The notes beneath the pieces were generated by a model that saw nothing but the letters and a program-made list of their open reading frames with translations, ran no database searches and was not told where the DNA came from. 12,319 bases of DNA from JACXVD01 sp047975785 (GTDB lineage Bacteria > Pseudomonadota > Alphaproteobacteria > Sphingomonadales > Sphingomonadaceae): contig JBKEEC010000157.1 in NCBI GenBank assembly GCA_047975785.1, forward strand, positions 1 to 12,319. Direction: 5' to 3'. Positions within the stretch are counted from its first letter, which is position 1. Each line of letters begins with the position of its first letter. Positions 1-7,661 of the stretch are shown piece by piece. The translations under genes and the position numbers were made by a program.

Positions 1-417
1 AATGAAGCAGAAGATCTGACGCAGGAAATTCTTGTCAAACTTCTTCAGCATGATGAGCAGAGCATGAAGTCGCCGGAAGCATATGTTTTCCAGATGGCTT
101 CCAACCTGCTGGCCGATCGCGCACGGCGTAACAGGGTTCGCCAGCACTATAGGGAGATGATTGGCAGCTTTGATGGCCGGGGGGTCGATTTGCTTGACCC
201 GTTCCGTATCGCTTCCGGTCGCTCGCAACTGGCGGCACTGGATGCTGCGCTGCGCGATTTGCCTGAGCGCACACGAACCATTTTTATCCTCTATCGTCTT
301 GAGAATCTGAGCCAGGACAGCATTGCTGAAAGTTTCGGAATTTCAGTCAGTGCGGTCAAGAAACATGTTGCCCGCGCTGTTGCTTCTCTTGCCCAATCCA
401 TTGAGATCGCCCCATGA
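1..417 (+). CDS. FecI-like ECF RNA polymerase sigma factor (5' end outside window)
   Basis: This frame is open from base 1 to TGA at 415-417, giving the last 138 residues; the start lies upstream of the window. The first residues (EAEDLTQEILVKLL) match the end of sigma region 2, where ECF factors have an acidic DAEDLVQE-like core helix. A linker of about 45 residues follows. Region 4 comes next: LPERTRTIFILYRLENLSQ, then a helix-turn-helix with SFGISVSAVKKHVARA, the part that reads the -35 element. The gene overlaps the next one by the four bases ATGA (414-417), so translation is coupled to the FecR-like gene. With the receptor downstream this is the standard FecI/FecR/outer-membrane-receptor arrangement, in which the sigma factor is released on ligand binding and transcribes the receptor gene. 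An ATG at 64 is internal and is not the true start. The family call is firm; the ligand is unknown. Confidence 0.93.
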   Translation, partial: NEAEDLTQEILVKLLQHDEQSMKSPEAYVFQMASNLLADRARRNRVRQHYREMIGSFDGRGVDLLDPFRIASGRSQLAALDAALRDLPERTRTIFILYRLENLSQDSIAESFGISVSAVKKHVARAVASLAQSIEIAP

Positions 418-1448
418 CCATGTCAGCTAACCCCACACCCGGACCAGACCCGATGGAAGTCGCAGCGCAGTGGTGCACGCTGCTGGCAGAAGATGATATG
501 TCGGAAGCCGAGTGGAACGCATTTGGTGAGTGGTATGAACAATCCGGAAACCGGGCATTGTTGCGGCAATCGGTAGCCGTGTGGCAACTCTGCGACGAAA
601 TTGCAGATTGGCCCGAAGTCATACATTTGCGCAGTCAGGCCCTGTCTGACTATCGTGATGCCAACCGCGATCGCTGGACCCCTTCAAGAGCCAGACCCTG
701 GAAATGGGCTGTGGGCCTGGCCATGGTGGTTGGCCTGATTGTCTCAAGCATATTCTTTCTGGCACGCCCGCAATATGAAATGCTGGAAACCGGCACGGGT
801 GAGAGACAGGTGGCAGAGCTTGCCGATAACTCCAAGGTTTCGCTTGATGCTTCTACCAGTGTTGCGGTGCTGCTGGATGACACAGAACGGGATCTGGTGT
901 TGAAACAGGGCCGCGCCAAATTCGATGTCGCCCATGATCCGCAGCGCCCGTTCAGGGTGCATGTCGGCAACAAGACCGTGGTTGCGATCGGGACATCATT
1001 CAGTGTTGAATTGATTGGCAATGAAGTCAGGGTCAGCCTGTACAAGGGCAAGGTCAAGGTTCTTGATCGTAATGACAAGGCTTCGGCCTCTGCCGGGGCC
1101 AGGGTGCAGCCAGTGGTTCTGGCGCCGGGTTTTGAACTGGTTGAGCCAATCAATGCCGGGAAAGGCCCGTCAGGAACTTCCGCCATTATCCGGCCCAATC
1201 AGAGTGAATCCCTGATCTGGGAGCACGGTATGCTCTCTTTCGAAGGAGAGACGCTGTCAGACGCGGTCGAGCGAATGAACCGGTATTCCGACCGCAAGAT
1301 CAGGCTGGGAGACGCTTCCATGGGGAAAATCCGGGTCGATGGTGAGTTTTCGGCAGGTGATGTTGAAGCTTTTGTCGAGGGTGTAGCCGCGCTGCATTCA
1401 TTCCAGGTCTCGACAGGCAGCAAAGAAATTACCCTCAAACGAAAATAA
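414..1448 (+). CDS. FecR-family anti-sigma factor / signal transducer
   Basis: A 344-residue inner-membrane protein of normal FecR-family length. Residues about 14-60 are the cytoplasmic N-terminal anti-sigma part (DUF4880-like: AAQWCTLLAEDDMSEAEWNAF). One membrane segment lies at about 98-117 (KWAVGLAMVVGLIVSSIFFL). The periplasmic FecR domain follows at about 120-215, with GERQVAELADNSKVSLDAST, a run ending in FRVHVGNKTVVAIGTSFSV and the VSLYKGKVKV strand. A C-terminal DUF4974/STN-like domain covers about 270-340 (LSFEGETLSDAVERMNRYS). Its expected job is to bind the STN domain of the receptor in the periplasm and control the sigma factor encoded just upstream. The start ATG overlaps the sigma stop codon; a second ATG two codons later (420) is an equally possible start. 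No pseudogene signs are seen. Confidence 0.93.
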   Translation: MTMSANPTPGPDPMEVAAQWCTLLAEDDMSEAEWNAFGEWYEQSGNRALLRQSVAVWQLCDEIADWPEVIHLRSQALSDYRDANRDRWTPSRARPWKWAVGLAMVVGLIVSSIFFLARPQYEMLETGTGERQVAELADNSKVSLDASTSVAVLLDDTERDLVLKQGRAKFDVAHDPQRPFRVHVGNKTVVAIGTSFSVELIGNEVRVSLYKGKVKVLDRNDKASASAGARVQPVVLAPGFELVEPINAGKGPSGTSAIIRPNQSESLIWEHGMLSFEGETLSDAVERMNRYSDRKIRLGDASMGKIRVDGEFSAGDVEAFVEGVAALHSFQVSTGSKEITLKRK

Positions 1449-1458
1449 ATTTCTCTTT

Positions 1459-1487
1459 GAGGTATCCCTTCGCGCTGCCTGTGCGTC
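1459..1487 (+). promoter_or_regulatory. Candidate ECF-type promoter for the receptor gene
   Basis: Between the FecR-like stop and the receptor start there is a possible -35 (GAGGTATC, 1459-1466) and, about 18 bases on, a CGTC core (1484-1487) like the -10 core of many ECF-sigma promoters. It sits where a FecI-type sigma would be expected to act. This is pattern matching only, since FecI-type promoter sequences are poorly conserved. Confidence 0.3.
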
Positions 1488-1500
1488 ACTATCTATATGT

Positions 1501-1522
1501 CGGCAATCCTTGCACATTGCCG
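1501..1522 (+). promoter_or_regulatory. Perfect 7-base hairpin in the leader of the receptor gene
   Basis: CGGCAAT (1501-1507) and ATTGCCG (1516-1522) are exact reverse complements separated by 8 bases (CCTTGCAC). The hairpin lies just downstream of the candidate promoter and 6 bases before the ribosome binding site at 1529-1536. It has no following T-run, so it is not a typical terminator. It could stabilise the mRNA 5' end or act as an operator; neither can be told from sequence. Confidence 0.4.
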
Positions 1523-1541
1523 TCAAACAGGGAGAGCATTG

Positions 1542-4500
1542 ATGATATTTTTCGCGAATTGCGCGCGCGGTTCGGTTTCTGTTGCTGCAGTAGCAGCCGC
1601 CTTGATGGCAACACCGGCCATGGCCGAGGAACGATCCTACGCATTTTCAATCCCGTCGCAGGATATGCGAACCAGCTTGCGGGTCTTTTCAAGGGTGACG
1701 GGGCAGCAGATCACCTATGAGGGAAATGAAATCAGGGGCAGGCGCGCGCCTGCGCTGAGTGGCAGTTTTACCGCGCGTGAGGGAATCCAGCGGCTATTGT
1801 CAGGCTCCGGTCTGGTTGCGAACTGGGGCAAATCCGGCGTTATTGTTGTCCGCAAAGGTGTCAATCTGGCTGATGCCTCTGCTCAGGAAGATCAGCCTGG
1901 CCAGGATACTGCAAGCTCTGCACCTGTGCAGGAAATCACCGTTACCGGGACGCGCATCGCCCGCAAGGTTGCAACGGATACGCCTGTGCCAGTTGTGGCG
2001 ATTGGCATTGATGATATCGAGGCTTCCGGCGCGACAGAGCTTTCCGAAGTTCTGGTAGACTATCCTGCGGTTACTACCGATTCAAACCTTTCCAACACTG
2101 TCAACAATATCAATGCTGCGGGTCTTTCGACGGTTGATCTGCGTGACCTTGGTGCGGACAGGACGCTGACCCTGATTGATGGCCGGCGCACGGTTTCCAA
2201 CCGACTTACACGCAACACTGTGAGTCTGAGCACGATTCCGACAATGTTTGTTCAGAATGTCGAGATCATTACTGGCGGCGCATCGGCGGTTTATGGTTCA
2301 GATGCCATAGCCGGTGTGGTCAATATCATTACCCGCGATAGCTATGATGGCCTGAAAGTTGGCGGACGTGCCGGTATTTCAAGCGAGGGAGACAGCCCGC
2401 GTTACAATCTCGATGCCTTGTGGGGTGGCAACTTTCTTGATGACACGGTCAAGCTGGTTATCGGTGCCAGCTATGAAAATGAAGATGGTCTGAAGGCTGA
2501 CCAGCGCCCCCGCGCGCTTGAGACGATCAGTTATTCGCAAACAGCAGATCTTGACCCGAACAATCAGGGTGATCTTGGGATCGATACTGTCGATATCAGT
2601 TCGACACCTCCGGGAGGACGTTTCCTGTCCAGTTCGACATCGGGCGGAGGGTATTTCGTCTATGACAATGACGGCAATCTTTACCAGACAACCGATCTTG
2701 CAACATATGGCTATAACTCACGTCTGGGCAGCAATATCAGCATTCCTCGTGAATCATGGCTGGCGGCAGCGAAGCTTACAGCCGATCTGACATCTGACAT
2801 CCAGTTCTTTTCGCAGGTTCAGTATTCCAGAATCGATACTTTTGCGGATCGGGGCTATCTTTCTGCAAGCGATTCATCGACCTATGGCGTGCTGGATGAG
2901 TTCAGGGTCGGGCGTATTTCGCGTAACAACCCGTTGGTGCCTGCGGAAATTCGCGCCAGAGCTTCCTCTTCAGGGGTCCAGTGGCGCAGGCGCTTCGTTG
3001 AGATGGGGCCTTATGGCTCAGGCAACCGACGTGAGACATGGCGCGGATGGGCCGGTTTGAAGGGCAAGCTGGGTTCTGACTGGCGTTGGGAGGTCAGCTA
3101 CGGTTACGGACGCTTCCATCAGGTTCAGGATCGCAGCGCGCTAAATCTTCAAAACCTGCAATTTGCGCTGGATGCTGAATATGACCCGGCTGCACCCGGA
3201 GATCTCAGCCGCGTTCGCTGCGTTGATGCGACTGCGCGCGCAAATGGCTGTGTGCCGCTCAACGTGTTCGGCCCCGGAGCGGTTACTGAAGACGCTACCA
3301 ATTATGTGCGCACCAATATGCACCTCGATGGCCTGACGACACAGAATGTCGTTTCGGGTTATGTCAGTGGCGAGATGTTCCAGCTTCCCGCTGGTCCAGC
3401 CTCGCTTGCCGCCGGTCTGGAATACCGGCGTGACTGGCAGCGTTCGATAACGGATGACGTCACCCGCCTTGGTCTGGGATCGTCGTCATTCATTGCGGAA
3501 TATGAAGGCAATGTTACCGCCAAGGAAGCATTTGCCGAAGTTTCCCTGCCCGTGCTCAAGGATCAGCCATTCGCTTACGAGCTGACGGTTGAAGCTGCAG
3601 CCCGGCTTGGTGATTACAATATCAAAAATGTCGGAAAGATGTTCAGCTATCGTTTCGGAACGACCTGGTCACCAACCGAAGGCCTGATGCTGCGCGGGCA
3701 ATATGCCCGTGCCCAGCGTGCCCCGACCGTGACCAATCTTTACTCGCCGCTGCGCGATGATTCTGATAGCGCGGTTGATCCTTGCGATGGGGTGACCGCT
3801 ACAACAACTGGTGTGATCGCAGAGAATTGCCGCAGTATTCCAGCTATCGCGGCACAGATCACGGCCCTTGGCGTTTTCAATCAGGATACAACCACGATCA
3901 AGGGGCCAAGTGCCGGCAATCCTGATCTCAAGGAGGAAACGGCTGATACGCTCACGCTGGGTGCGGCCTTCACCCCGCGTGCGGTCCCTGGGCTGGCATT
4001 CACGGTGGACTATTTCCGGATCAAGGTAAAAGATGCCATCGCCGCTTTGACAGCAGATCAATTGCTTGAAGAATGTTATGGTAATCCTGACGGCATCTCT
4101 GACAATATGTTCTGTGACACCATCACCCGCGACGTTGATGGGCAGCTTGTCCAGATTGTGAATGAAGACCTCAATCTGAACAGCATTGTCCGCTCAGGCA
4201 TTGATGTTGCGCTGGAATATCGTTTCAGTGCGCCGGACTTTATTTCTGATACGGGCAAGTTTGACGCCCGGCTGCTTTATTCCCGCGTGCTGAAATATTA
4301 CACTGATTTCGAAGGGATCAACGGGGTAACCCGTGCCGATTCAAAAGGAGAAATCGGAGCGTGGAAGAACACCGGGCAATTCCAGCTTGGCTACCGTGAC
4401 GGGCCTTTGCGCCTGCGCTGGAAAGCGCGCTACACCGGGCCAGGGGTGGATAGCAATATTCGTCTGGCCAATGCGCAGGCCGCCGGATCAAACCCTCCGT

Positions 4501-4724
4501 TCCTCCATGTAGGTTCGCGGGTCCGTCATGATTTCTATCTGAGCTTTGATATAGACCCGGACCAGACTGGCGATATGCGCTTTTATGCCGGGGTGAACAA
4601 CGCCTTCAACAGCATCAGCCCGTTTCTTCCTTCAGGAACATATTCGGGCGGATCGAACAATTATTCTGGCTCATATGATATTGTCGGGCGCTATATGTAT
4701 GCCGGTTTTGAAGTGAAGTTCTGA
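1542..4724 (+). CDS. TonB-dependent outer-membrane receptor with N-terminal STN signalling domain
   Basis: A 1060-residue outer-membrane receptor. I chose ATG 1542 because AGGGAGAG (1529-1536) is a good ribosome binding site and a clean signal peptide begins there, with cleavage after ATPAMA (residue 28). An in-frame ATG at 1497 would add 15 residues that spoil the signal peptide. Residues about 31-105 form the STN domain (YAFSIPSQDMRTSLRVFSR, then SGSFTAREGIQRLLSGSGL), the part that contacts FecR-type proteins. A TonB box-like EITVTG lies at 131-136. The plug follows with LSTVDLRDLGADRTLTLIDG and GGASAVYGSDAIAGVVNIIT. The rest is beta-barrel, ending in aromatic FEVKF, the usual C-terminal signature for barrel insertion. 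The extracellular loops carry paired cysteines. It belongs to the large receptor type of sphingomonads and Caulobacter relatives whose ligands include sugars, peptides and siderophores. The substrate cannot be assigned here. A strong terminator follows. Confidence 0.95.
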   Translation: MIFFANCARGSVSVAAVAAALMATPAMAEERSYAFSIPSQDMRTSLRVFSRVTGQQITYEGNEIRGRRAPALSGSFTAREGIQRLLSGSGLVANWGKSGVIVVRKGVNLADASAQEDQPGQDTASSAPVQEITVTGTRIARKVATDTPVPVVAIGIDDIEASGATELSEVLVDYPAVTTDSNLSNTVNNINAAGLSTVDLRDLGADRTLTLIDGRRTVSNRLTRNTVSLSTIPTMFVQNVEIITGGASAVYGSDAIAGVVNIITRDSYDGLKVGGRAGISSEGDSPRYNLDALWGGNFLDDTVKLVIGASYENEDGLKADQRPRALETISYSQTADLDPNNQGDLGIDTVDISSTPPGGRFLSSSTSGGGYFVYDNDGNLYQTTDLATYGYNSRLGSNISIPRESWLAAAKLTADLTSDIQFFSQVQYSRIDTFADRGYLSASDSSTYGVLDEFRVGRISRNNPLVPAEIRARASSSGVQWRRRFVEMGPYGSGNRRETWRGWAGLKGKLGSDWRWEVSYGYGRFHQVQDRSALNLQNLQFALDAEYDPAAPGDLSRVRCVDATARANGCVPLNVFGPGAVTEDATNYVRTNMHLDGLTTQNVVSGYVSGEMFQLPAGPASLAAGLEYRRDWQRSITDDVTRLGLGSSSFIAEYEGNVTAKEAFAEVSLPVLKDQPFAYELTVEAAARLGDYNIKNVGKMFSYRFGTTWSPTEGLMLRGQYARAQRAPTVTNLYSPLRDDSDSAVDPCDGVTATTTGVIAENCRSIPAIAAQITALGVFNQDTTTIKGPSAGNPDLKEETADTLTLGAAFTPRAVPGLAFTVDYFRIKVKDAIAALTADQLLEECYGNPDGISDNMFCDTITRDVDGQLVQIVNEDLNLNSIVRSGIDVALEYRFSAPDFISDTGKFDARLLYSRVLKYYTDFEGINGVTRADSKGEIGAWKNTGQFQLGYRDGPLRLRWKARYTGPGVDSNIRLANAQAAGSNPPFLHVGSRVRHDFYLSFDIDPDQTGDMRFYAGVNNAFNSISPFLPSGTYSGGSNNYSGSYDIVGRYMYAGFEVKF

Positions 4725-4737
4725 TTCATCGTAACTA

Positions 4738-4768
4738 CCCCGTTCCGCTCTGGCGGGGCGGGGTTTCT
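4738..4768 (+). terminator. Rho-independent terminator of the receptor gene
   Basis: Starting 13 bases after the receptor stop, CCCCGTTCCGC (4738-4748) pairs with GCGGGGCGGGG (4753-4763) over 11 base pairs, two of them G-U, with a 4-base loop and a following TTTCT. It separates the receptor cassette from the phosphatase/serine dehydratase unit. Confidence 0.75.
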
Positions 4769-4775
4769 GCCCGGA

Positions 4776-4893
4776 GCATTGCACGAAAAAGTGGATGCCG
4801 GTTTTTCGTAAAAAGCAATGCGGCAACAAATAAAGCATTGCACGAAAAAGTGGATGCCGGTTTTTCGTAAACAGCAATGCGCCAACAAATATA
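4776..4893. repeat. Two tandem 59-base units, each holding a 46-base bulged palindrome
   Basis: Unit 1 is 4776-4834 and unit 2 is 4835-4893; they match at 56 of 59 bases by eye. In each, GCATTGC pairs with GCAATGC (outer arms), ACGAAAAA pairs with TTTTTCGT (inner arms), a 5-base A-rich stretch sits unpaired on the right side, and the loop is GTGGATGCCGG. The palindromic parts are 4776-4821 and 4835-4880. On the minus strand the plan is the same as in the elements at 7615-7660 and 12088-12133. The array lies between the receptor terminator and the phosphatase gene. The type resembles interspersed palindromic repeats that I recall from alphaproteobacterial genomes, but I could not compare. Confidence 0.85.
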
Positions 4894-4935
4894 TATAGCG
4901 GTGGGTATGTTACACCTTTTACGCTCACCGCTATA
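4894..4935. promoter_or_regulatory. Perfect 10-base inverted repeat before the phosphatase gene
   Basis: TATAGCGGTG (4894-4903) and CACCGCTATA (4926-4935) are exact reverse complements with 22 bases between them. A possible promoter overlaps the right half: TTACAC (4910-4915), 16 bases, TATAGA (4932-4937). An operator bound by a dimeric regulator on two faces of the DNA, or a leader hairpin, would both fit. The transcription start would then fall near 4944, which favours the ATG at 4956 for the next gene. The repeat is seen directly; the promoter call is weak. Confidence 0.45.
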
Positions 4936-4955
4936 GATTGAGACTGACCCTGGAT

Positions 4956-6140
4956 ATGTTCAAATCAGTGCTTGCCCATATTCTCGCTTCTGGTGCGCTC
5001 ATGGCCGGACTGGCTGGCTGTGCCACAGCGCCAGAGCCTGTCGTCAACCCCGCAGCATCTTCCTCTTCCTCTACCGCCTCCGATACAGCTTCCGCTTCCG
5101 ATGCCGGATTGTTTATTATTGGTGATACAGGCGTGATTGGTTCCGAAGGCAGTCTGGCAACGACCTCATCAATGGTTCGTGAACTTTGCCATGACCGGCT
5201 TGTCTGTGATTTCGGCATGTTGAGCGGTGACAATATCTATCCCTCAGGCGCAACCGGAGATCCGGCACAGGATGCGCCAGTATTTGCAGCATTGTTTACC
5301 GAGCCGTTTGGCACGATCTGGGATGGGAAGCCCGGCAGTGAAGAGAGAATATTCGTCGCACTGGGCAATCATGACTGGTATAATGGCCGCGCAGGCGCAC
5401 AGGCCCAGGTCACTTTCCATGAGGCGACCCGACCGTTTTACATGGACGGTTTTTTCTATTCCCGACGATTTACCGTGCGGGGAAAGACTGTTGAAATCTT
5501 TGTGATCGACACAGAAATGTTGCTCGCTTCCGAAACCCTGCCACGCTATAAAAAAGGGGCAGACGGGGAAATGGTTGCGAGCGGAAAATTCGAAAAGGGC
5601 GGCACACCCAACGCCTTGCCGGTAACAGAGCAGGAACAGCAACAGGCAACATGGTTTGCACAGGCTCTTGCTGCATCAACAGCAGACTGGAAGTTCGTTT
5701 TGGGGCATCATCCGATATGGCAGAGCCGCGGCGATTCCAAATTTGCGCAGTCGATGAAATTGCGAGAACTGATCCTGCCAGCCCTGTGCCAGAATGCGGA
5801 TGCCTATTTTGCAGGGCATCAACACACGATTGAAGTCTACTCGGATAGTTGCGAGGCTGTTGCAGGGGTTAAAAACGCCCCCTTGCCCTTGCCGCAAATC
5901 GTCAGTGGAGCGGGTAGCAAGGCTCGCAGCACTGACCCTGACTTCATGGCCTGGCAGGCGAAAACCTATCCCCGGATTCGCTCCTTCTTCGCACTTGGTG
6001 ACACTGCCGGATTTGTCCATATTGGCTTGTCCGGTGATACCATGACGGTGACACCCATTACCGCCGGGTCCGACCAGTCATCACGGCTGCATGATCCGGT
6101 GATATTTACCCGACGCACCGGGCGCAGCAGCGGGCAATGA
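4956..6140 (+). CDS. Purple acid phosphatase-like metallophosphoesterase, predicted lipoprotein
   Basis: A 394-residue protein from ATG 4956; an in-frame TTG at 4938 would add six residues but lacks a ribosome binding site. The N-terminus is a lipoprotein signal peptide with lipobox LAGC (Cys22), followed by Ala, which by the usual sorting rule favours the outer membrane, then a Ser-rich linker to about residue 50. All metal-site motifs of the calcineurin-like fold are present: GDTG (Asp57), GDNIY (Asp92), GNHD (Asn138, His139), GHHP (His251, His252) and GHQH (His288, His290). Tyr95, three residues after Asp92, matches the tyrosine that ligates the ferric ion in purple (tartrate-resistant type 5) acid phosphatases, so this is likely a di-metal phosphomonoesterase acting outside the inner membrane. 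The substrate is unknown. The stop overlaps the sdaA start (ATGA, 6137-6140), so the two are translationally coupled. Confidence 0.88.
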   Translation: MFKSVLAHILASGALMAGLAGCATAPEPVVNPAASSSSSTASDTASASDAGLFIIGDTGVIGSEGSLATTSSMVRELCHDRLVCDFGMLSGDNIYPSGATGDPAQDAPVFAALFTEPFGTIWDGKPGSEERIFVALGNHDWYNGRAGAQAQVTFHEATRPFYMDGFFYSRRFTVRGKTVEIFVIDTEMLLASETLPRYKKGADGEMVASGKFEKGGTPNALPVTEQEQQQATWFAQALAASTADWKFVLGHHPIWQSRGDSKFAQSMKLRELILPALCQNADAYFAGHQHTIEVYSDSCEAVAGVKNAPLPLPQIVSGAGSKARSTDPDFMAWQAKTYPRIRSFFALGDTAGFVHIGLSGDTMTVTPITAGSDQSSRLHDPVIFTRRTGRSSGQ

Positions 6141-7516
6141 TCTCCGTTCTCGATCTTTTTCGTATCGGTATCGGCCCATCAAGCTCGCATACCGTAGGGC
6201 CGATGCGTATCGTTGGTGAGTTTCTGCGTATTCTTGAACGGTGCGGTGAACTGCAACAGGTCGCCCGGATCGAGACGGAACTTCAAGGCTCGCTTGCCCT
6301 GACCGGTATCGGGCATGGTTCGGTTGATGCGGTAATCATGGGATTGCTTGGATATGAGCCTGAAACGATCAATCCTGACGAAGCGCGTATTGCAGTAGCT
6401 TTGGTCCGGGATGCCCGGTCCGTCAATTTGCTGGGTATGCGGGAAATTGCTTTTGATCCGGCTGGCGACATTCTCCTGAATTGCGAAATTATCCCGCAAT
6501 TGCATCCCAATGGCATGATGCTCACCGCATTCGATGCCGGAGGGCTGGCAATACGAACCGGCGATTATTATTCGACCGGGGGAGGTTTTTTCGCCACGCA
6601 GCAGCAATTGTCATCCAGCACGCAGGATGATCAGATCAATACCGGTGCGCAGGTCGCCTTGCCCTATGCTTCGGGCGAAGAATTGCTGGAAATTTGCGCT
6701 GCACACAACACCGCAATTGACGCCGTCGTTCTGGCCAATGAGACTGCCTATCGTCCCGAAGGTGAAACTCTTGCCGGGCTGGATCTGATCGCAGATGCAA
6801 TGATGGCCTGCATTGATCGTGGACTGGATCAACGCGGTCTGTTGCCGGGGTCACTTGGGGTGCGTCGCCGGGCAGCAGAGATTCATGACCGCCTGCAGGC
6901 CCGCTGGATTCCCAATGACCCTGAATGTCTGTTTGACTGGTTGAATCTGTTTGCCATGGCAGTGAACGAGGAAAATGCTGCAGGGGGGCGGGTTGTCACC
7001 GCACCGACAAACGGTGCTGCGGGGATAATTCCTGCCGTGATGCGTTTCTATTGTGGTGAAGGCGGGCAGCTCGATTACAGGAAAACGCGCAGATATTTGC
7101 TGACCGCTGGTGGCATAGGCCTTCTTTACAAACAGCGCGCCTCGATATCGGGTGCCGAAATGGGGTGTCAGGGCGAAGTGGGTGTGGCCTGTTCCATGGC
7201 TGCTGGCGGATTGGCGGCAGTCTTTGGTGGATCGCCCCGGCAAGTCACTACGGCTGCCGAAATTGGCATGGAGCACAATCTGGGGCTTACATGCGATCCG
7301 GTAGGCGGACTGGTCCAGATTCCGTGTATCGAGCGTAATGCGCTGGCGGCGGTCAAGGCGGCCAATGCCGCACGGCTGGCCATGCATAGCGAGAATATTC
7401 CACGCGATTCGCTGGATCAGGTCATTGAAACCATGCGCCAGACCGGGCTGGATATGTCAGATAAATATAAGGAAACAAGCCGCGGTGGTCTGGCGATAAA
7501 TGTCGTCGCCTGTTAA
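6137..7516 (+). CDS. sdaA: L-serine dehydratase (ammonia-lyase), [4Fe-4S], single-chain
   Basis: A 459-residue cytoplasmic enzyme that turns L-serine into pyruvate and ammonia. The N-terminal domain begins MISVLDLFRIGIGPSSSHT (substrate/regulatory half, with TGIGHGSVDAVIMGLLG). The C-terminal catalytic half holds VVTAPTNGAAGIIPAVM, ISGAEMGCQGEVGVA, GLTCDPVGGLVQIPC and KYKETSRGGLAIN. Cluster-binding cysteines are Cys344, Cys386 and Cys397. The last residue is Cys459; in the Legionella enzyme structure, as I recall it, the C-terminal cysteine is the fourth cluster ligand, in a tail-in-mouth state displaced by serine. Length matches the single-chain bacterial family, unlike the split alpha/beta form of Gram-positive bacteria. 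The ATG lies inside the stop of the phosphatase gene, with no separate ribosome binding site of note, so translation likely depends on coupling. A terminator follows at 7563-7600. Confidence 0.95.
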   Translation: MISVLDLFRIGIGPSSSHTVGPMRIVGEFLRILERCGELQQVARIETELQGSLALTGIGHGSVDAVIMGLLGYEPETINPDEARIAVALVRDARSVNLLGMREIAFDPAGDILLNCEIIPQLHPNGMMLTAFDAGGLAIRTGDYYSTGGGFFATQQQLSSSTQDDQINTGAQVALPYASGEELLEICAAHNTAIDAVVLANETAYRPEGETLAGLDLIADAMMACIDRGLDQRGLLPGSLGVRRRAAEIHDRLQARWIPNDPECLFDWLNLFAMAVNEENAAGGRVVTAPTNGAAGIIPAVMRFYCGEGGQLDYRKTRRYLLTAGGIGLLYKQRASISGAEMGCQGEVGVACSMAAGGLAAVFGGSPRQVTTAAEIGMEHNLGLTCDPVGGLVQIPCIERNALAAVKAANAARLAMHSENIPRDSLDQVIETMRQTGLDMSDKYKETSRGGLAINVVAC

Positions 7517-7519
7517 ATT

Positions 7520-7561
7520 TTTTCGTGACAATCAGGCGCCTATATTTTGTCATCACACTCT
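7520..7561. repeat. Degenerate copy of the bulged palindrome after sdaA
   Basis: GACAA (7527-7531) and TTGTC (7547-7551) flank a GGCGCC-containing loop, followed by ATCACAC (7552-7558). The 17 bases TTTTGTCATCACACTCT (7545-7561) recur exactly at 7647-7663, at the right end of the intact element. The left outer arm is lost. It is best read as a decayed relative of the 7615-7660 copy. Confidence 0.5.
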
Positions 7562-7562
7562 G

Positions 7563-7609
7563 GAGCGGGATGACATCTGATTGATCACATCCCGCTCTTT
7601 ATCTTTTTG
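7563..7609. terminator. Terminator hairpin between convergent sdaA and astD
   Basis: GAGCGGGATG (7563-7572) pairs perfectly with CATCCCGCTC (7588-7597) around a 15-base loop. TTTATCTTTTT follows on the plus strand, which fits a terminator for the phosphatase/sdaA unit. The half CATCCCGCTCT recurs at 12041-12051 in the other convergent intergenic region. Confidence 0.7.
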
Positions 7610-7614
7610 TGGCC

Positions 7615-7660
7615 GTGTGATTTTTTGACAAAAACCGGGGTCCACTTTTTGTCATCACAC
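7615..7660. repeat. 46-base bulged palindromic element abutting the astD stop
   Basis: GTGTGAT (7615-7621) pairs with ATCACAC (7654-7660); a 5-T spacer sits at 7622-7626; GACAAAAA (7627-7634) pairs with TTTTTGTC (7646-7653); the 11-base loop is CCGGGGTCCAC (7635-7645). Its end is one base from the astD stop codon (7662-7664), so transcripts from both directions could fold it. Confidence 0.8.
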
Positions 7661-7661
7661 T

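Noticed and set aside
650..1198. 182-residue minus-strand reading frame opposite the FecR-like gene
   Set aside because: Ser/Thr/Leu-rich translation typical of an antisense shadow; the plus-strand FecR domains are clear.
4776..4893. Short CRISPR array
   Set aside because: Only two units, repeated end to end with no unique spacers, and each unit is itself a hairpin; no cas gene is present.
4671..4928. Small minus-strand protein covering the tandem repeats
   Set aside because: Its repeated peptide simply reflects the 59-base tandem DNA repeat; no ribosome binding site, and it also overlaps the receptor terminator.
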